64,000 nucleotides of DNA, from NCBI GenBank assembly GCA_916613615.1, contig OU744736.1, positions 5,234,330-5,298,329 of the forward strand, given 5' to 3'. Of the stretch, positions 20,848-31,488 are shown one piece after another. Each line of letters opens with the position of its first letter. Positions within the stretch are counted from its first letter, which is position 1. Below the pieces are notes generated by a model that was not told the origin of the DNA, did no database searches, and saw only the letters and a program-made list of their open reading frames with translations. The DNA is from Steromphala cineraria. Taxonomy: Eukaryota > Mollusca > Gastropoda > Trochida > Trochidae. A program made the translations under genes and the position numbers.

Positions 20848-22024
20848 ATTTTTATTTTTCCACGATTTTTGTGAACAGGATTCAGACCAAACGGCTGAAG
20901 CTATCGAAGCCACATTTCACAGGCTGGTAGTCCTTGTTGTGGAAAGGCGACAACAAGCTTTTGGGACAATTCGGTCCATACGTTAAAGGTCCAGTTCGAT
21001 TCCAAAATCGATAATTTAACATTGACTTTTTTTCAAAATGCACTTAGAGACCTAATTTTTTTTAAAAAATGTGCGCAATCAAAAATGCTGCAAAAAACCA
21101 AATCATGGAAAATTCGTAGGTCACGTGGTTTGGCCGCCATCTTGGATTTAGTGCATTTTTGACCATTGCCGACCCCACCCACCTTTGAGAATCTTCTCCT
21201 CTGAAGATACTTGCACTAGAGATCTGAAATTTACACTCAGGGTAGCTGAAGCATTGTAGTTCTTAATTTGCAATTAAGAAAGTCCTAAGGTTAATAATTT
21301 TCTTGCTGTGAATTTTCAAAGTTGACCAAAATCTAAAAATCGCAAACTTCAAGGGCAGATAACTCAAAAACCAGACCATAGAATTTTATGATTTTTGCAT
21401 TAGAGTTAGACATTGGCAAGGTCTTTAAGATAAAAGAATAAAATCGCTCGCGAACAGTCATTATCGGTCAGGGTCAGAGGTCAAACTTTGCATTTTGGAC
21501 ATTTGGTGTTTTGGTGGGTACGTTTGAAATATCGTAGCGAATCAACGGCGTACGATAACGCTTTGTTCTATACATCATATGAAAGCCAAAAGTCTTTAGA
21601 TTTTTTTTAAATTTGACAGTAAATTTCTATATTTGTTTTACACTGAGTTACGGCCCTTTGAATATTGTCAATTCTGCTTTCGTTTTGAATGCATAGGATA
21701 CAGGAATGTTAAAAAAGTTGTTAGTCATCAGTGATAGACGATATATCATTGTTCCATATATCATTAGAAAGCCAAAAGAATACAAAACCTTTTAAAAGTT
21801 AACAATAAATTCAGTTACTACATTTACATTGAGTTACGGACCTTTGAATATTGTCAACCCTGCATGTGTTTTAAATGCATTTGATAACTGTATGTTTGCA
21901 AAATGCGTTACTCATCAACAAAAGACTATTACCCCAGAAGCTTTTGACTGAAATCATTACCTTTGTGCATAACATTTAACACCATACAGCGCTGAATCCG
22001 TTTGTCGTCGCTTGCGACTATATT
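20848..22024 (+). repeat. Element C, last member of the repeat block
   Basis: About 1.18 kb, homologous to the 5' part of element A and to unit 4's tail. It lacks the AAGGATTCAGCC hairpin at its start (it begins at the ATTTTTATTTTTCCACG phrase) but has the complete terminal hairpin CGTCGCTTGCGAC then TATATTTT, where the LINE frame resumes. Confidence 0.8.
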
Positions 22025-22025
22025 T

Positions 22026-22335
22026 TAACTTACAATAACCTTTCCTTCTTGTTTGATATAAAGGGTTTGAAAAAGTGTATGAAATAGAAGATTTGTATCC
22101 TGGCAAAATATCTTAATCTGAAGTTAGATCACACAATTCTTGAAATAAAAAAAGTAATCAAGTCTGGCCTGTTACCTGTTTTTTTTCACAACATGTAAAA
22201 TTCTTTACATCCGTATTTAATGATATCCAAGTATCAAATAGATCATGATAGTCAAGACAATTCAAAACCTCTTTCCTAGCTTTTGGATTATTTAAATTTT
22301 TGTAGTTTTCAAGGTCAATTGATGGGTATTGAAAA
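22026..22335 (-). pseudogene. Tx1/L1-like LINE endonuclease C-terminus (part 2)
   Basis: The minus-strand translation gives NPKARKEVLNCLDYHDLFDT, then a segment ending in ILPGYKSSISYTFSN and KGYCKL. This matches the C-terminal part of an APE-type LINE endonuclease (NPKAREEVLN, then DILPGYRSDHS, then KGxGYWKFN). The catalytic SDH has become SSIS. Joined across the repeat block it reads straight into NSLQLKPEYGSLVRDT at 11697, so this and 8782-11697 are one element. The element is 5'-truncated near 22335. Confidence 0.75.
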
Positions 22336-22339
22336 TGTT

Positions 22340-22523
22340 AGTCAATAAAAGCTCAAATCATTATATTTGTCGCAACATTCTCAGTGCATACATGTAGCAT
22401 TTCAGCTTTCAAAGCACGTTGTGCTTAATCAAGCCCTTTTTGTATGTGTACATATGTTTGAGGTTTTCAAAATATCAAAAGAAACATATATCTGCAAATT
22501 AAAGCACTTAAAACACGTTACCA
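22340..22523. repeat. 5' flank of gene copy 1, paralogous to 48600-49080
   Basis: Shares in order CGCAACATTC/CGTAACATTC, GCATTTCAG and CATATGTTTGAGGT with the region upstream of the second gene copy. It is the likely promoter-proximal region of gene copy 1; no TATA box was assigned. Confidence 0.45.
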
Positions 22524-22862
22524 TTTTAAAGACAGTAGCACGTTATAGGGGGAAAACAGGTGATGTCAGGAAAATGAAAATAATTGGTGCCAATAGAATG
22601 ACAATGTATTTAAACTAAATGAAGCAGTAACAAATCAAATATTCCGCTATCTTACACAAAATGAATTAAAGGTGTTAACAAAAATATGGCCGCCAATGGT
22701 CTTTATATGAATCTTTATAATTTGTTCTCTGACTATGAATGTTTGGTTTGTGTAATGAAATATTGACACTATCAAAATAATACATTTCGCATTAACGTAA
22801 AATTTTCAGTAAAAAAATTGAGAATATAAAACTTTTAAAAACGTGCGTAATTACCCCTTGAA
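22524..22862 (+). mobile_element. MITE family 1, copy next to exon 1
   Basis: Termini TTTAAAGACAGTAGCACG and TTACCCCTTGAAA match the 6023 copy, with interior GTGATGTCAGGAAAATGAAA and ATGGCCGCCA. It ends 69 bp before the start codon of exon 1. The paralogous region of the second gene copy (about 49080-49195) has no counterpart, so the insertion post-dates the duplication. Confidence 0.75.
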
Positions 22863-22931
22863 ATGGCGTCTGTAGTTTTCCGAAACATATTCAATTTTCT
22901 CCTGAGAAATATTCGTATCCTATCATTCCAG

Positions 22932-22977
22932 ATGCTGATTCAAATATCTCTAGTCGTTTTTGGCATTATTCACACAG
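22932..22977 (+). CDS. IgGFc-binding-like gene copy 1, exon 1 (signal peptide)
   Basis: A 46-nt coding segment, ATG to the last base before GTGAGT at 22978. It encodes a hydrophobic leader (MLIQISLVVFGIIHT) followed by a phase-1 junction. It is joined to exon 2 at 23573 across a 595-bp intron. An in-frame ATG 69 nt upstream (22863) would add 23 residues; I prefer 22932 because the short form is a normal signal peptide. The bases just before it (CATTCCAG) resemble an acceptor, and copy 2 has ATA instead of ATG here, so an upstream non-coding or coding exon is possible. Confidence 0.55.
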
Positions 22978-23572
22978 GTGAGTATGTTTACAATAAGTAT
23001 TATAACCAATACCCCGTAGCCAATACATATTGGAGTCTTGTTTGATTTTATCCATAACTTATTGAACTGTTTCTTTCGTTATAATATGACCTACAGTTAT
23101 TCGCTCCATCGCTCTATCTTGTACTTTATTGCTGCGTTATAAGAATTTACTCTAAAGTACTCATGATGTCTGTGAGTCATTTGAATACTTAGATATAAAA
23201 AGAATTACAATAAATAAATTATTTAATAATGATTTTAATTATAAAAGAGGAATTGCATATAGGGTAAGCTAAAAATATGATTAGCAATGTTTCAATCTTA
23301 AGAACCTTAGAATATACATTGGATCAGAATATGTATTTTTTTTAAATATTCTAAATATAGCAAGGAACATATCAAGTGATATGAGCCATTTGCAACCTTG
23401 AAAAATTACAATGAATAGATTTGTAATAATAAAGGACCAGTTATACGTAGGGTAAACCAAAAGAGTACCGGTCAGCCATTTCTCAACCACAGGAACTATA
23501 TCATTTGTTATATAATAATGATATGTTCATAAAATAACAATGCAATTATTTCAAGTAATATACATGTTTCAG

Positions 23573-24765
23573 AGAGTCTACAATATGAAGGCACGGAGTT
23601 CATATTTGCATTTTGCGAGCACAAGAATGGAAGATCAGAACCTTCCCTGAATGTCATGAATTACAACTATGACCCAGTTCGCGTCAATATTTCCATGCCC
23701 AAAGCAGGAGTAATGAAATCCCATACAAGCTTGGTTGGATCATACCTAACATTGAAACTACCTGAGAAGGCCATTCAAATGTTTACTTCAATTGAATACT
23801 TAGCAGTGCACATAACGAGTAATAACACGGTTGTTGTTAATGGTTTCAATACTGCTCATTTTTCAATTGGGGGATTTCTTGCTCTACCCGTTAACGAGTT
23901 AGGAACACAGTATATAACGGTAAACTACTGCCAGATTAATGTCTGCATCATAATGATTGTTGGAACTGTTGACAATTCAAACGTAAACGTTCACTTAGAG
24001 TTCGATGGTGAATTCATAACAGTTTTTAATGCTAAATACAAGAGGGGAGATATTTTACCACTGCTTGTCAACCGATTCCAAACAGTTCAGCTGCAATCCG
24101 GTTATGATATGAGCGGTACAAGAGTTATCTCTGACTATCCTGTGGCAGTATTTGTTGCCGCTGACTTCACCAACGCGGACTTCGGAGAGGGCGTGCAAGG
24201 CAAAGATAACATGGTGGAACAACTGATCCCGATTTCAGACTTAGGGACATTTTATTCAGTTCCAAGAATTCCAAATATCAACGGGCTCTTTCAGCTGAAA
24301 CTTACTGCACCGGATTGTGATACCGAAGTAAAGATAACTAATTTCCCAATGTTTTCAGTCAAAAAGGGGCAATATGTGACCAAAAGACTTCAATCTAATA
24401 ATACACATTTGATTAATTCCAATGCGAAGATATTGGTTGCTATGATCATTAACAGTTGCGGATATTACCACACAGCTGGCAGGTATGGGGATGCTAGTTT
24501 TTGTCTTCTTCATCCAGTTGACATGCTAGAAAGTGTGAAGCATATTGGAGACGCGCTTAAAATACGATCGTTCAGGCCCAGCGGGAAAGCATCTGTAAGG
24601 TTGATGAAAGCGTTGGTGGTTGAAGAGGGTGCAAGGACAAATACACTAGTTACTACTAAAGTTGGTAGTCTCATGAGACACGCACGCGCCAATCAAGTTT
24701 ATTCCGCAAATGTATGGTTTGGTGGGTATGAGGCTGGAACAGTGATCAATCTGCCCTTACACTTT
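23573..24765 (+). CDS. IgGFc-binding-like gene copy 1, exon 2 (main domain)
   Basis: Bounded by acceptor TTTCAG and donor GTGAGT (24766), this 1193-nt exon is fully open, entered in phase 1 and left in phase 0. It encodes about 398 residues of the IgGFc-binding N-terminal domain: YEGTEFIFAFCEHKNG at the start, ITSNNTVVVNGFN, GGFLALPVNELGTQY, a GDILPLLVNRFQTVQL block, SGTRVISDYPVAVF with DNMVEQLIP, and a C-terminal LLHPVDMLESV region. In vertebrate FCGBP this domain precedes von Willebrand D repeats in secreted mucin-like proteins; here it stands alone. Joined to exons 1 and 3 the product is about 456 residues, secreted, with no membrane anchor. A recognition or mucus role is an inference from the family. 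Confidence 0.85.
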
Positions 24766-25504
24766 GTGAGTAATAATGTTTGTATGTGAGGAATATTAAA
24801 ACAATTTAACGATGTACCTTTGTATTTCCATAGTCATTGTATTGCAAGCAATACTTGTATGTGATATAGGCCGTGGGTCCTCTTTCACTTTCACATTGAA
24901 TGAAGTCATTATGAATAAATTGTGATTTATATATAAATATATAAATTTTGAGCGAAATCAAAATGGGTTTTGATGAAAAAAAGCTACCGTAATTAACAAC
25001 ACCAAATATTTAGATAGTATTGATTTAATTTGATTACACTAGTACTGTACATGAAAGTAGTAGGTGACCCTGGTGGGATACAAAACGGAGCAAATATACT
25101 CAGTAAGCAGTTTGAATTTTAACCAGAATAGATTTGTTTTAAGACTGAAACTAAATCCTCTTTGAACAGAGCAAAACTGATATAAAATCAACAAGGGAAA
25201 CTTCAGCAAAATTTAAGTTTTAACACCGCCTTTAAACAAAATATCGTCTCCTTTCTGGACTTATCCACATTATGTTTTTAACACAGATCAATTTGAATAT
25301 AAACAGTGAAAATATGATTATTCGTGGAAATTGTGAAACTATCTTATGAACTATTTAACGTTTAACAGACAATGCTATGGTATTTTACGAGTTCGATTTA
25401 GTTTCAGTTATATCACAAAGAATGTTTATTGAAAATCAATCTATGAGTATGAATAATGTTGACAACATTCTGTCAGATATTAAACTCTTATTGTATGTTT
25501 GCAG
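24766..25504 (+). other. Intron 2 of gene copy 1
   Basis: 739 bp from GTGAGT to TGTTTGCAG. Parts align with intron 2 of copy 2 (for example ACATGAAAGTAGTAGGTGAC with ACATGAAGGTAAAAGTGAC). No gene lies within it. Confidence 0.75.
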
Positions 25505-25636
25505 GTCTCTGTGTTTATGGTAAAGGGCAAACTCTGTGCCGACCACCGATGGGTGAGATTCTTGTCCAACAGGCACATCCCCCGGAACACTTTGATTTCT
25601 TATATGCGGACATTCAGATTGGCCTGTTGCATGTAA
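25505..25636 (+). CDS. IgGFc-binding-like gene copy 1, exon 3 (C-terminus)
   Basis: It follows acceptor TGTATGTTTGCAG and is read in phase 0: 43 residues and a TAA stop. The sequence includes LCADHRWVRF, SNRHIPRNTL and a terminal LACCM. Exon 3 of copy 2 aligns through the stop with the same ICAD/LCAD, WVRF, SN, IPRNTLI and LACC landmarks, which supports both the splice site and the reading frame. The Cys-Cys just before the stop is unusual for an end and might form disulphides. No poly(A) signal was fixed; an inserted element begins close downstream. Confidence 0.75.
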   Translation, partial: VSVFMVKGKLCADHRWVRFLSNRHIPRNTLISYMRTFRLACCM

Positions 25637-25713
25637 TACCGCTATCCTATATTCGAACAGCCCTTTTTCCGCTTCGCGAGATCCCGTTCAAGGACGGCTG
25701 CCAAAGCGTGGCA

Positions 25714-27860
25714 ACCGTTGCTAGTCACGTGACATGGGACACGCTACGGCATCAAGATGCTATGTAGATCGGACTCGCGGAAGTAAAAATGACGTTTTTT
25801 GGCGATATTCAGTATTATCGAACACATTTGCTGGTTGAATGCTAACTATTTTCGAACTAACGAAGTAACAAATAGTGTTTCTGACAGATATTGGCAAATC
25901 TAGTGTGCAAAACGTATTTTTAGAAGAGCAAATCGGGCCGGTCATTTTCATATCTTCGAATATTAAAATAAAGGAATACTTTTCTGAAAATAGATTTATA
26001 GAATAGGGCGACAGGCAAAAATATGTTCATCTCTTTGAAAGATACCAATCTACCATTATGTAGTCATTATGAATAAAATAAAAAGATATTCAAAATAATT
26101 TATGAAGTTTGAAATCTTCGTGTCAATCTAAACGCATGGTAGCCTACACTTATTAATTTATTTTCATAGCTGATAATGAATCCTTCTTGTAAATGAAGAT
26201 TTTCCTCTTTTCTCATCCATCGGATATCATCACACATTTCCATTTTCTGATAAGTAGCTTAAGCCGGTTTGAATTTTTGAAAAATTAATTTTACCTGTAA
26301 AAAGTCTTTTTTTAATTTTACATTTTGCTTATTATGGAAAACTGAGAGCTATTTTATCATCACTTGTAGGCGTTAGGCCCGGGTTGGGACGGAATAATAT
26401 AAGCTTTTAATAATATATTTTGACACAAATTTTTTTTTATTCTTGGCAATTTATAGTTTTCCAAAATAACAATTACGCGACAATTTTCTTTAAAAAAATG
26501 TATGTTGTTACTTATTGTGTAAGTCAAGATAGCAACGAAAAACCCGCAAGTTGTAGACTTCTGGCGAATATATTGTCATGATCATGTATTGAACTAGATT
26601 GCAAATTATAGCCATATGTGCGGCTTTATTTGTTGAAAAGAATTGAGTTCATTTCATTTCATTTTTAGATTACCTTCAGTCGACACCTTTAAAACCGCCA
26701 CATTGCAACATAATAATTATAATTGTACATTTAGCATTTTAGGACAATAAACATAATGGAAACTTAATCATAGCAGACCGGTAAACGTAAAGGAGTGAAA
26801 TGTTTAGTAGATAACGTGTCATGCATCGTGTATAACATGATGTAATTACATAATATGAATATACCGAGGAGGAAAACAATTACGCTCGTTCTCAGGAGGC
26901 CGCCCTCGAAGAGACACGATGTTAAACAAAAAATCAGTAAGAGATTAAAGGCAATTTCGTGAATGTATAGCCGAGATGATTTCAAAGGTTTATGCAAAAT
27001 ATCACAACGAATGGACTTTTATTTAATTCATTATTCTTGTAATTGATAATCAACGTGTAAGTTTATGAGAAATTACGTTGGTGCGAACAGACTTTTGGCC
27101 GGTGATAATTTTTTTGTGCGGTGTACATTGAATAATGACACAGGAAAGTTTGAAATCGGGAATTTGTATCGAAAACCGGACAATGCCGCGCGTAAATAAG
27201 TCAAACGTAATATTTGAAACTGATGTAACGCAATCAGAATGACAGTTCGAGTTGATCATGTTTTGAAATTGGCTTCGACGCATATATTTTTCTGTTTCAA
27301 GATCATTCTTTTCTTTTTAATCTGAGGTAAAACCTAACAAAGTTATTTTAATGTGTTTTGGGGTTTGTTAAATTTTTTGTGTATGTTTATGCTATATTTT
27401 ATCGTGTTGCTTACATCATATTATTCTATTAAAATGCACGGACAATAATTTGTCCTTATATGCACATCTCTATCTCGAAATATGTGTTTAGTTATGCATT
27501 TATTTTTTTAAGAAATGTAAAAAGGTTGCGAAAAAGAGCAGACAGTATAAGTGTATTAAGTTTTGTGTAAATTTACATGTTAATGATGACCCATTACCAT
27601 GATCACGATAAATTAGACTCAAAGTCACCAGTGTAAGAAGGGGCGTGGATTCTTTTTCTGATCGAGATTTTATATTTTGGGAATCGTAAAGTAATCACTT
27701 TAAACATGGATTACTTGTGTACAAGTCGAAAATTGCATTTACATCTATCGCAGGCACATCTTTCACGCCCGGTTTGAAAGCCTGAAACCATTGCGGTAAG
27801 CCGGCATTCGCCATTTTGTCCCAAAGCGTGTCCCATGTCACGTGATTTGATCATGTGACA
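25714..27860. mobile_element. Possible element with inverted GTGACATGGGACACGCT ends
   Basis: The phrase TCACGTGACATGGGACACGC at about 25725-25744 reappears inverted at about 27825-27844. The DNA between them is absent from the corresponding place in copy 2, where sequence after the stop continues differently. Short open frames on the minus strand inside (near 26764-26997, 27050-27283, 27711-27977) match nothing I know. It is either a roughly 2.1-kb non-autonomous transposon in the 3' flank or two chance copies of a short repeat in opposite orientations. Confidence 0.35.
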
Positions 27861-28159
27861 ATCCATCCCTATCCCGCAGCAAGGCGAGACGGAAATTCCA
27901 GTAATAAAATTCGTTCCTTTGTATTCTACGCCGCGTTTAACTCTGCGATTTATTGCAAACAACAAGTTGCAAACCACAAACCAAACCGAAATTACTGAGT
28001 ATGCCGTTTTCCTTTCTGTTCTGTTTTATTTGTTAAATTCCCCTATAGTAATGCATACCATAAACAAATTGTTATTTTGGGAGTTTCTTAAACATATTAG
28101 CATTTTATCAAGTGTGTCATCAAATACTGTACCATACAATCAGAATACAAGTGTAGTTT

Positions 28160-29280
28160 ATAATGGGTTCAGAACGAATTAAAATTATTTCAATGAACTG
28201 TAGGGGTTTTGGTGACAGGCTAAAAAGGATTCCTAGGAAAGAAAAAGGCATGTATTTACTGTTTACAAGATGTTCATGTCACAAAATAACAGGAACAGTT
28301 AATTAAACAACAATGGGGCTATCCAGAATGTAACTGTAATACTCGTGGAACTGCCATTTTTGTCAATTTTGAATTTAGTGTTTAAAATGACAAAAACGAT
28401 GACGAATTTGGGAATTTAAAGTCTAGATATGTCTTGGACATAAAGAAGAAAAAATGCAAAAATTAAAAAGTAAATCCCCAATTAGAGGAAATACGCGAAA
28501 TTAAAGTACAAGGGTGTTTTATTAGAGCCAAGGCCAAGTGAATAGAAAAAGTGAAAAAATAATCAATTGTTTTTCATAACCCAGAATCCGATATTTTCTT
28601 TTACTATTACTCGACTGGAGAAAAGCTCGAGAAAGACCATTTCAAATACTTCAGAAAAATATCTTTAACAGATTAATTTACATGATGTGTTTTCAAATGG
28701 TCAGGCAAATTAAGTGAACATGTAGCAGAAGTTTTGGAAGGAAAATATACGTATGATGAAATTCTCCCCGCTTTGATCAAGAATGGAGAAACACAAATGA
28801 AATTTCGTTTCGCGCTACTGATAGTGTACAAAATTGTAAATATTCATATAAGAAAGGATATAAAGATCATCCCTATGTATACACTGCAATAGGTTCACTG
28901 CTGATATTTCTCATGTATTATGGAATTATGAACATGCTCACTCTGTCTAGACCGAGCTTGGAAAGTGGATAAATATTGAGGCCGAAATAAATATAAATCG
29001 CACTAAAGAAATGGTTTACCTTAAAAGGAATGATCTATAAATGCAATATTTATACTCACAAAAGATTCATGTTCAAATGCTACCCTCCAAAAAGGCGTTT
29101 ATCTGTTATACATATCCAGAGAGAGTTAGCAAACTATTACAACATTACAAAAAACAAAGCCTATTCGAATTATAACAAATTTGTAAAATTCTGGTCCAGT
29201 TGTTTTTGGTCCAGTAATTTGTTTCCACGACGATCGACAATCAACTGTACTGTGCATAAGCTATTGTCAATAATGTAGAA
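28160..29280 (+). pseudogene. Tx1/L1-like LINE remnant
   Basis: The start reads IKIISMNCRGFGDRLKR, the N-terminus of an APE-type endonuclease, followed in shifted frames by CHKITGTV and GTAIFVNFEF. After a large internal deletion the end reads KCNIYTHKRFMFKCYPPK and NKFVKFWSS (29033-29190), the C-terminal tail of Tx1/L1-type ORF2. The whole RT core is missing. It has the same superfamily landmarks as the LINE at 8782-22335 but the opposite orientation. Confidence 0.6.
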
Positions 29281-29289
29281 TGTATTTGT

Positions 29290-30339
29290 GGACTTGAATG
29301 ATTTGGTATGATGTGCTGTAATACAAACAAAAGTGGAATAAAAAAAACCTATAAAAAATTGTTGTATTCAACGATTAGATCGGACATATTTTGACAGCTC
29401 TACCCGACAAACCTGGAGCCTTAGAAAAAAAGTTGTACTTGTGAATATGGTGAGTTATTCTCGATAATCCAAAGTTTACGTTCCAATAATATATCCCCTA
29501 AGATGATGGTGAGTATCAAAACGATAAACAAGTGATAACACAAAAATTTTCACGAAACAATAGTCTTTGCAGTTGAGATATTATTTGAATAGTCTGTCAT
29601 TTGGACCCTAAAGCAAACATAATGACTTGACAAACAACCAAGTCTACTGCAGTAAAGCAAGTCTAGATCACTCAGCTGAAGTTAAAGCTTGTCTGGGCTC
29701 CATATGGTTGTTTTGTTATAATACATGAATTGTTTAAAAATATTGTCAATATAAAACAAAATACCTCTGAGACTAATTTACTACTATTATATTGTAAAAG
29801 CTGCTTTTGAAATATTGTCATTCCACAAGTGATTAAGGATAATAAAGTCTACATTCCTGATTTCGGTGTTTATTTTCATGTTGAGGTGTCGGGAAAGCAC
29901 CGTGCTGTAACTGTCTCCATGCTATTACACCAATGACATCCCTTTATATTTCATAGAAATTACTTCAGTGCTTTATAAAGTTGCTGAAGGCAATGTTTAC
30001 TAAAATTTATGCTAAACGAAAAATTATTAACGCTAGCTTGTTCATGACAACCGTTATATTATTCCAAACGAACTGTTGAACGAAATCATTGTTTCTGCAT
30101 TTTTCTCGTATTAAAAAACAATTCTATTTATATCATATAAAGGGGTTTTTTTCCGAGTAACTCTCAATGCCTTGAAGACAATGGAGGAATGGAGAGTTAC
30201 GAGTTACGAGGATATTACGTGAGCTAAATTACATTTAACTAAATGCTTATTCAACTAGATTAGCGTTTGCGGGACACCGCAAAAGCAGAGCAGCCCCGAA
30301 ACTTGGGGTTTTGCCTTACCCTGTTCCGCTTACAGTTCT
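29290..30339. other. Non-coding stretch
   Basis: AT-rich, with no open frame of note, no RNA gene and no long inverted repeat recognised. Lies between the LINE remnant and the CCTTGACCTTTGACC repeats. Confidence 0.35.
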
Positions 30340-30715
30340 CACCACATTGGGCATTTTCTCATGACCTTGACCTTTGACACTCAAGGTCACACAATCAATG
30401 AACACATTTCATTGAGCATAACATTAATGTAATGAAATAAGGTGTTAAAAGTTAATTTAATCCATTTTCTCGATCCATATATGTTGACCTTGCCTTTGAC
30501 CTTGAAAATGAACATGTCATAATGATTCCCTGGAAGTGTTCACATTTAGACATGTTCATGAGTTCTGGAAAGCTAAATGGGATAAAGTTATAACCAAATT
30601 TTGTGCACATTGCAATAACTCATATCTCATGACCTTGACCTTTGACCTTCAAGGTCACACAATCATTGAACACTTTTTTATTAGTATAACAATCTTGTAT
30701 TGATTAAAAGTGTCC
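30340..30715 (+). repeat. Direct repeat carrying TGACCTTTGACCT (DR1) motifs
   Basis: A segment with CTCATGACCTTGACCTTTGA, then CAAGGTCACACAATCA and TGAACAC, occurs at about 30355-30420 and again at about 30620-30685; a weaker version (TGACCTTGCCTTTGACCTTG) lies between them near 30484. In the second copy 30636-30648 is TGACCTTTGACCT, the reverse complement of a perfect AGGTCA-A-AGGTCA direct repeat. This is a dispersed repeat and there is no evidence here that it regulates a gene. Confidence 0.6.
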
Positions 30716-30879
30716 TTGGACCGGGGCTGCTAATAACATACCACACAAAACTTATAAAATATGAAATATAAACGGGAAAACCTGAAATAAAATGTCACGC
30801 TCCAATACAGAAAAGAATGGAGCGAGAGAACAATAGGCTGACGTAACAAGTGTAATGTAATTCTGATTAATTGCTTCAA

Positions 30880-31450
30880 ATTCTTTGAGCGACATTGCCT
30901 ATGAAGCGTTCTTAACATATGTTCACTTAACCGCTAAGACTGCAAATTAGACATCAAAGATTGTTGCACTTTATAGCAAATACTGTACTTATTGATGCAG
31001 GCTTGGTAACCGAGGGTTCTTGTTCTTCTTTGGCGTCATAAAATGAATGCCTTTTCTTTCCCTCTAATAAAAGGGCTTGATGTTTCATCAACACATGATT
31101 ACAAATAGAATAAGATTAGTATAAAATATGGCAGGGTATCTGATCAGTTCATTTCGTCATGCAATTAGAGCAATTAATTACACAGCTGAAATTTAATGTT
31201 ATTTTCAAATGAACCTTTTTTTGGAATGGGAGTTTATGAGAGGTTTTGTAAAAACACTGGGTTACTCTTAACATTTTGGGCAGGACAAAAGCAATCAATG
31301 TCAATATACGTTGGGGTCACAATTTGATTTGTATGTTCAAGGGACAGAATAGTTGCTGTGCAAAGTTTCTGTTAAGTTTGTATTTTTGTGTGAAGATTTT
31401 CACTTTTATAAACAAATTTCAAAGAAAAGTTCAATAAATATTTTCCTCTA
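30880..31450. repeat. Segmental-duplication block, downstream flank of copy 1
   Basis: Matches 59235-59350 and 60455-60810 in order: TTCAAATTCTTTGAG, GAAGCGTTCTTAA, TGCAAATTAGACAT, then CTTTTCTTT, GACTTGATG-type phrases, TTTCGTCATG, AATTAGAGCAATTAATTA and ACTTTTATAAACAAATTT. The two are split in the right copy by the Tigger-like MITE and other DNA. No conserved coding frame. Confidence 0.65.
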
Positions 31451-31488
31451 CAGGGTTATACAGACCCTTGCAGAATTAGTTACCTGAA

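Larger units (their letters stand above)
11699..22024 (+). repeat. 10.3-kb hairpin-headed repeat block inserted in the LINE
   Basis: The whole interval is built from one repeat family and interrupts a LINE reading frame at both edges. Order: four 49-bp hairpin units (11701-11899), element A (11900-14541), three near-identical 1.58-kb units plus a fourth that changes tail (14542-20847), and element C (20848-22024). Units open with AAGGATTCAGCC facing GGCTGAATCCTT and close with GTCGCTTTGCGAC or GTCGCTTGCGAC followed by TATATT. Hairpins at both termini, T/A-rich insertion and internal tandem repeats suggest a non-autonomous Helitron/Helentron-type element, but no replicase or helicase frame is present. 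Confidence 0.7.

Noticed and set aside
24510..24692. Minus-strand frames inside exon 2 of both gene copies
   Set aside because: They are shadows of the IgGFc-binding coding exon, as shown by the same position in both paralogues and no independent signature.
27711..27977. 88-codon Cys-containing minus-strand frame
   Set aside because: It overlaps one of the inverted 20-mers and has no family likeness; a splice-bounded exon could not be made convincing.
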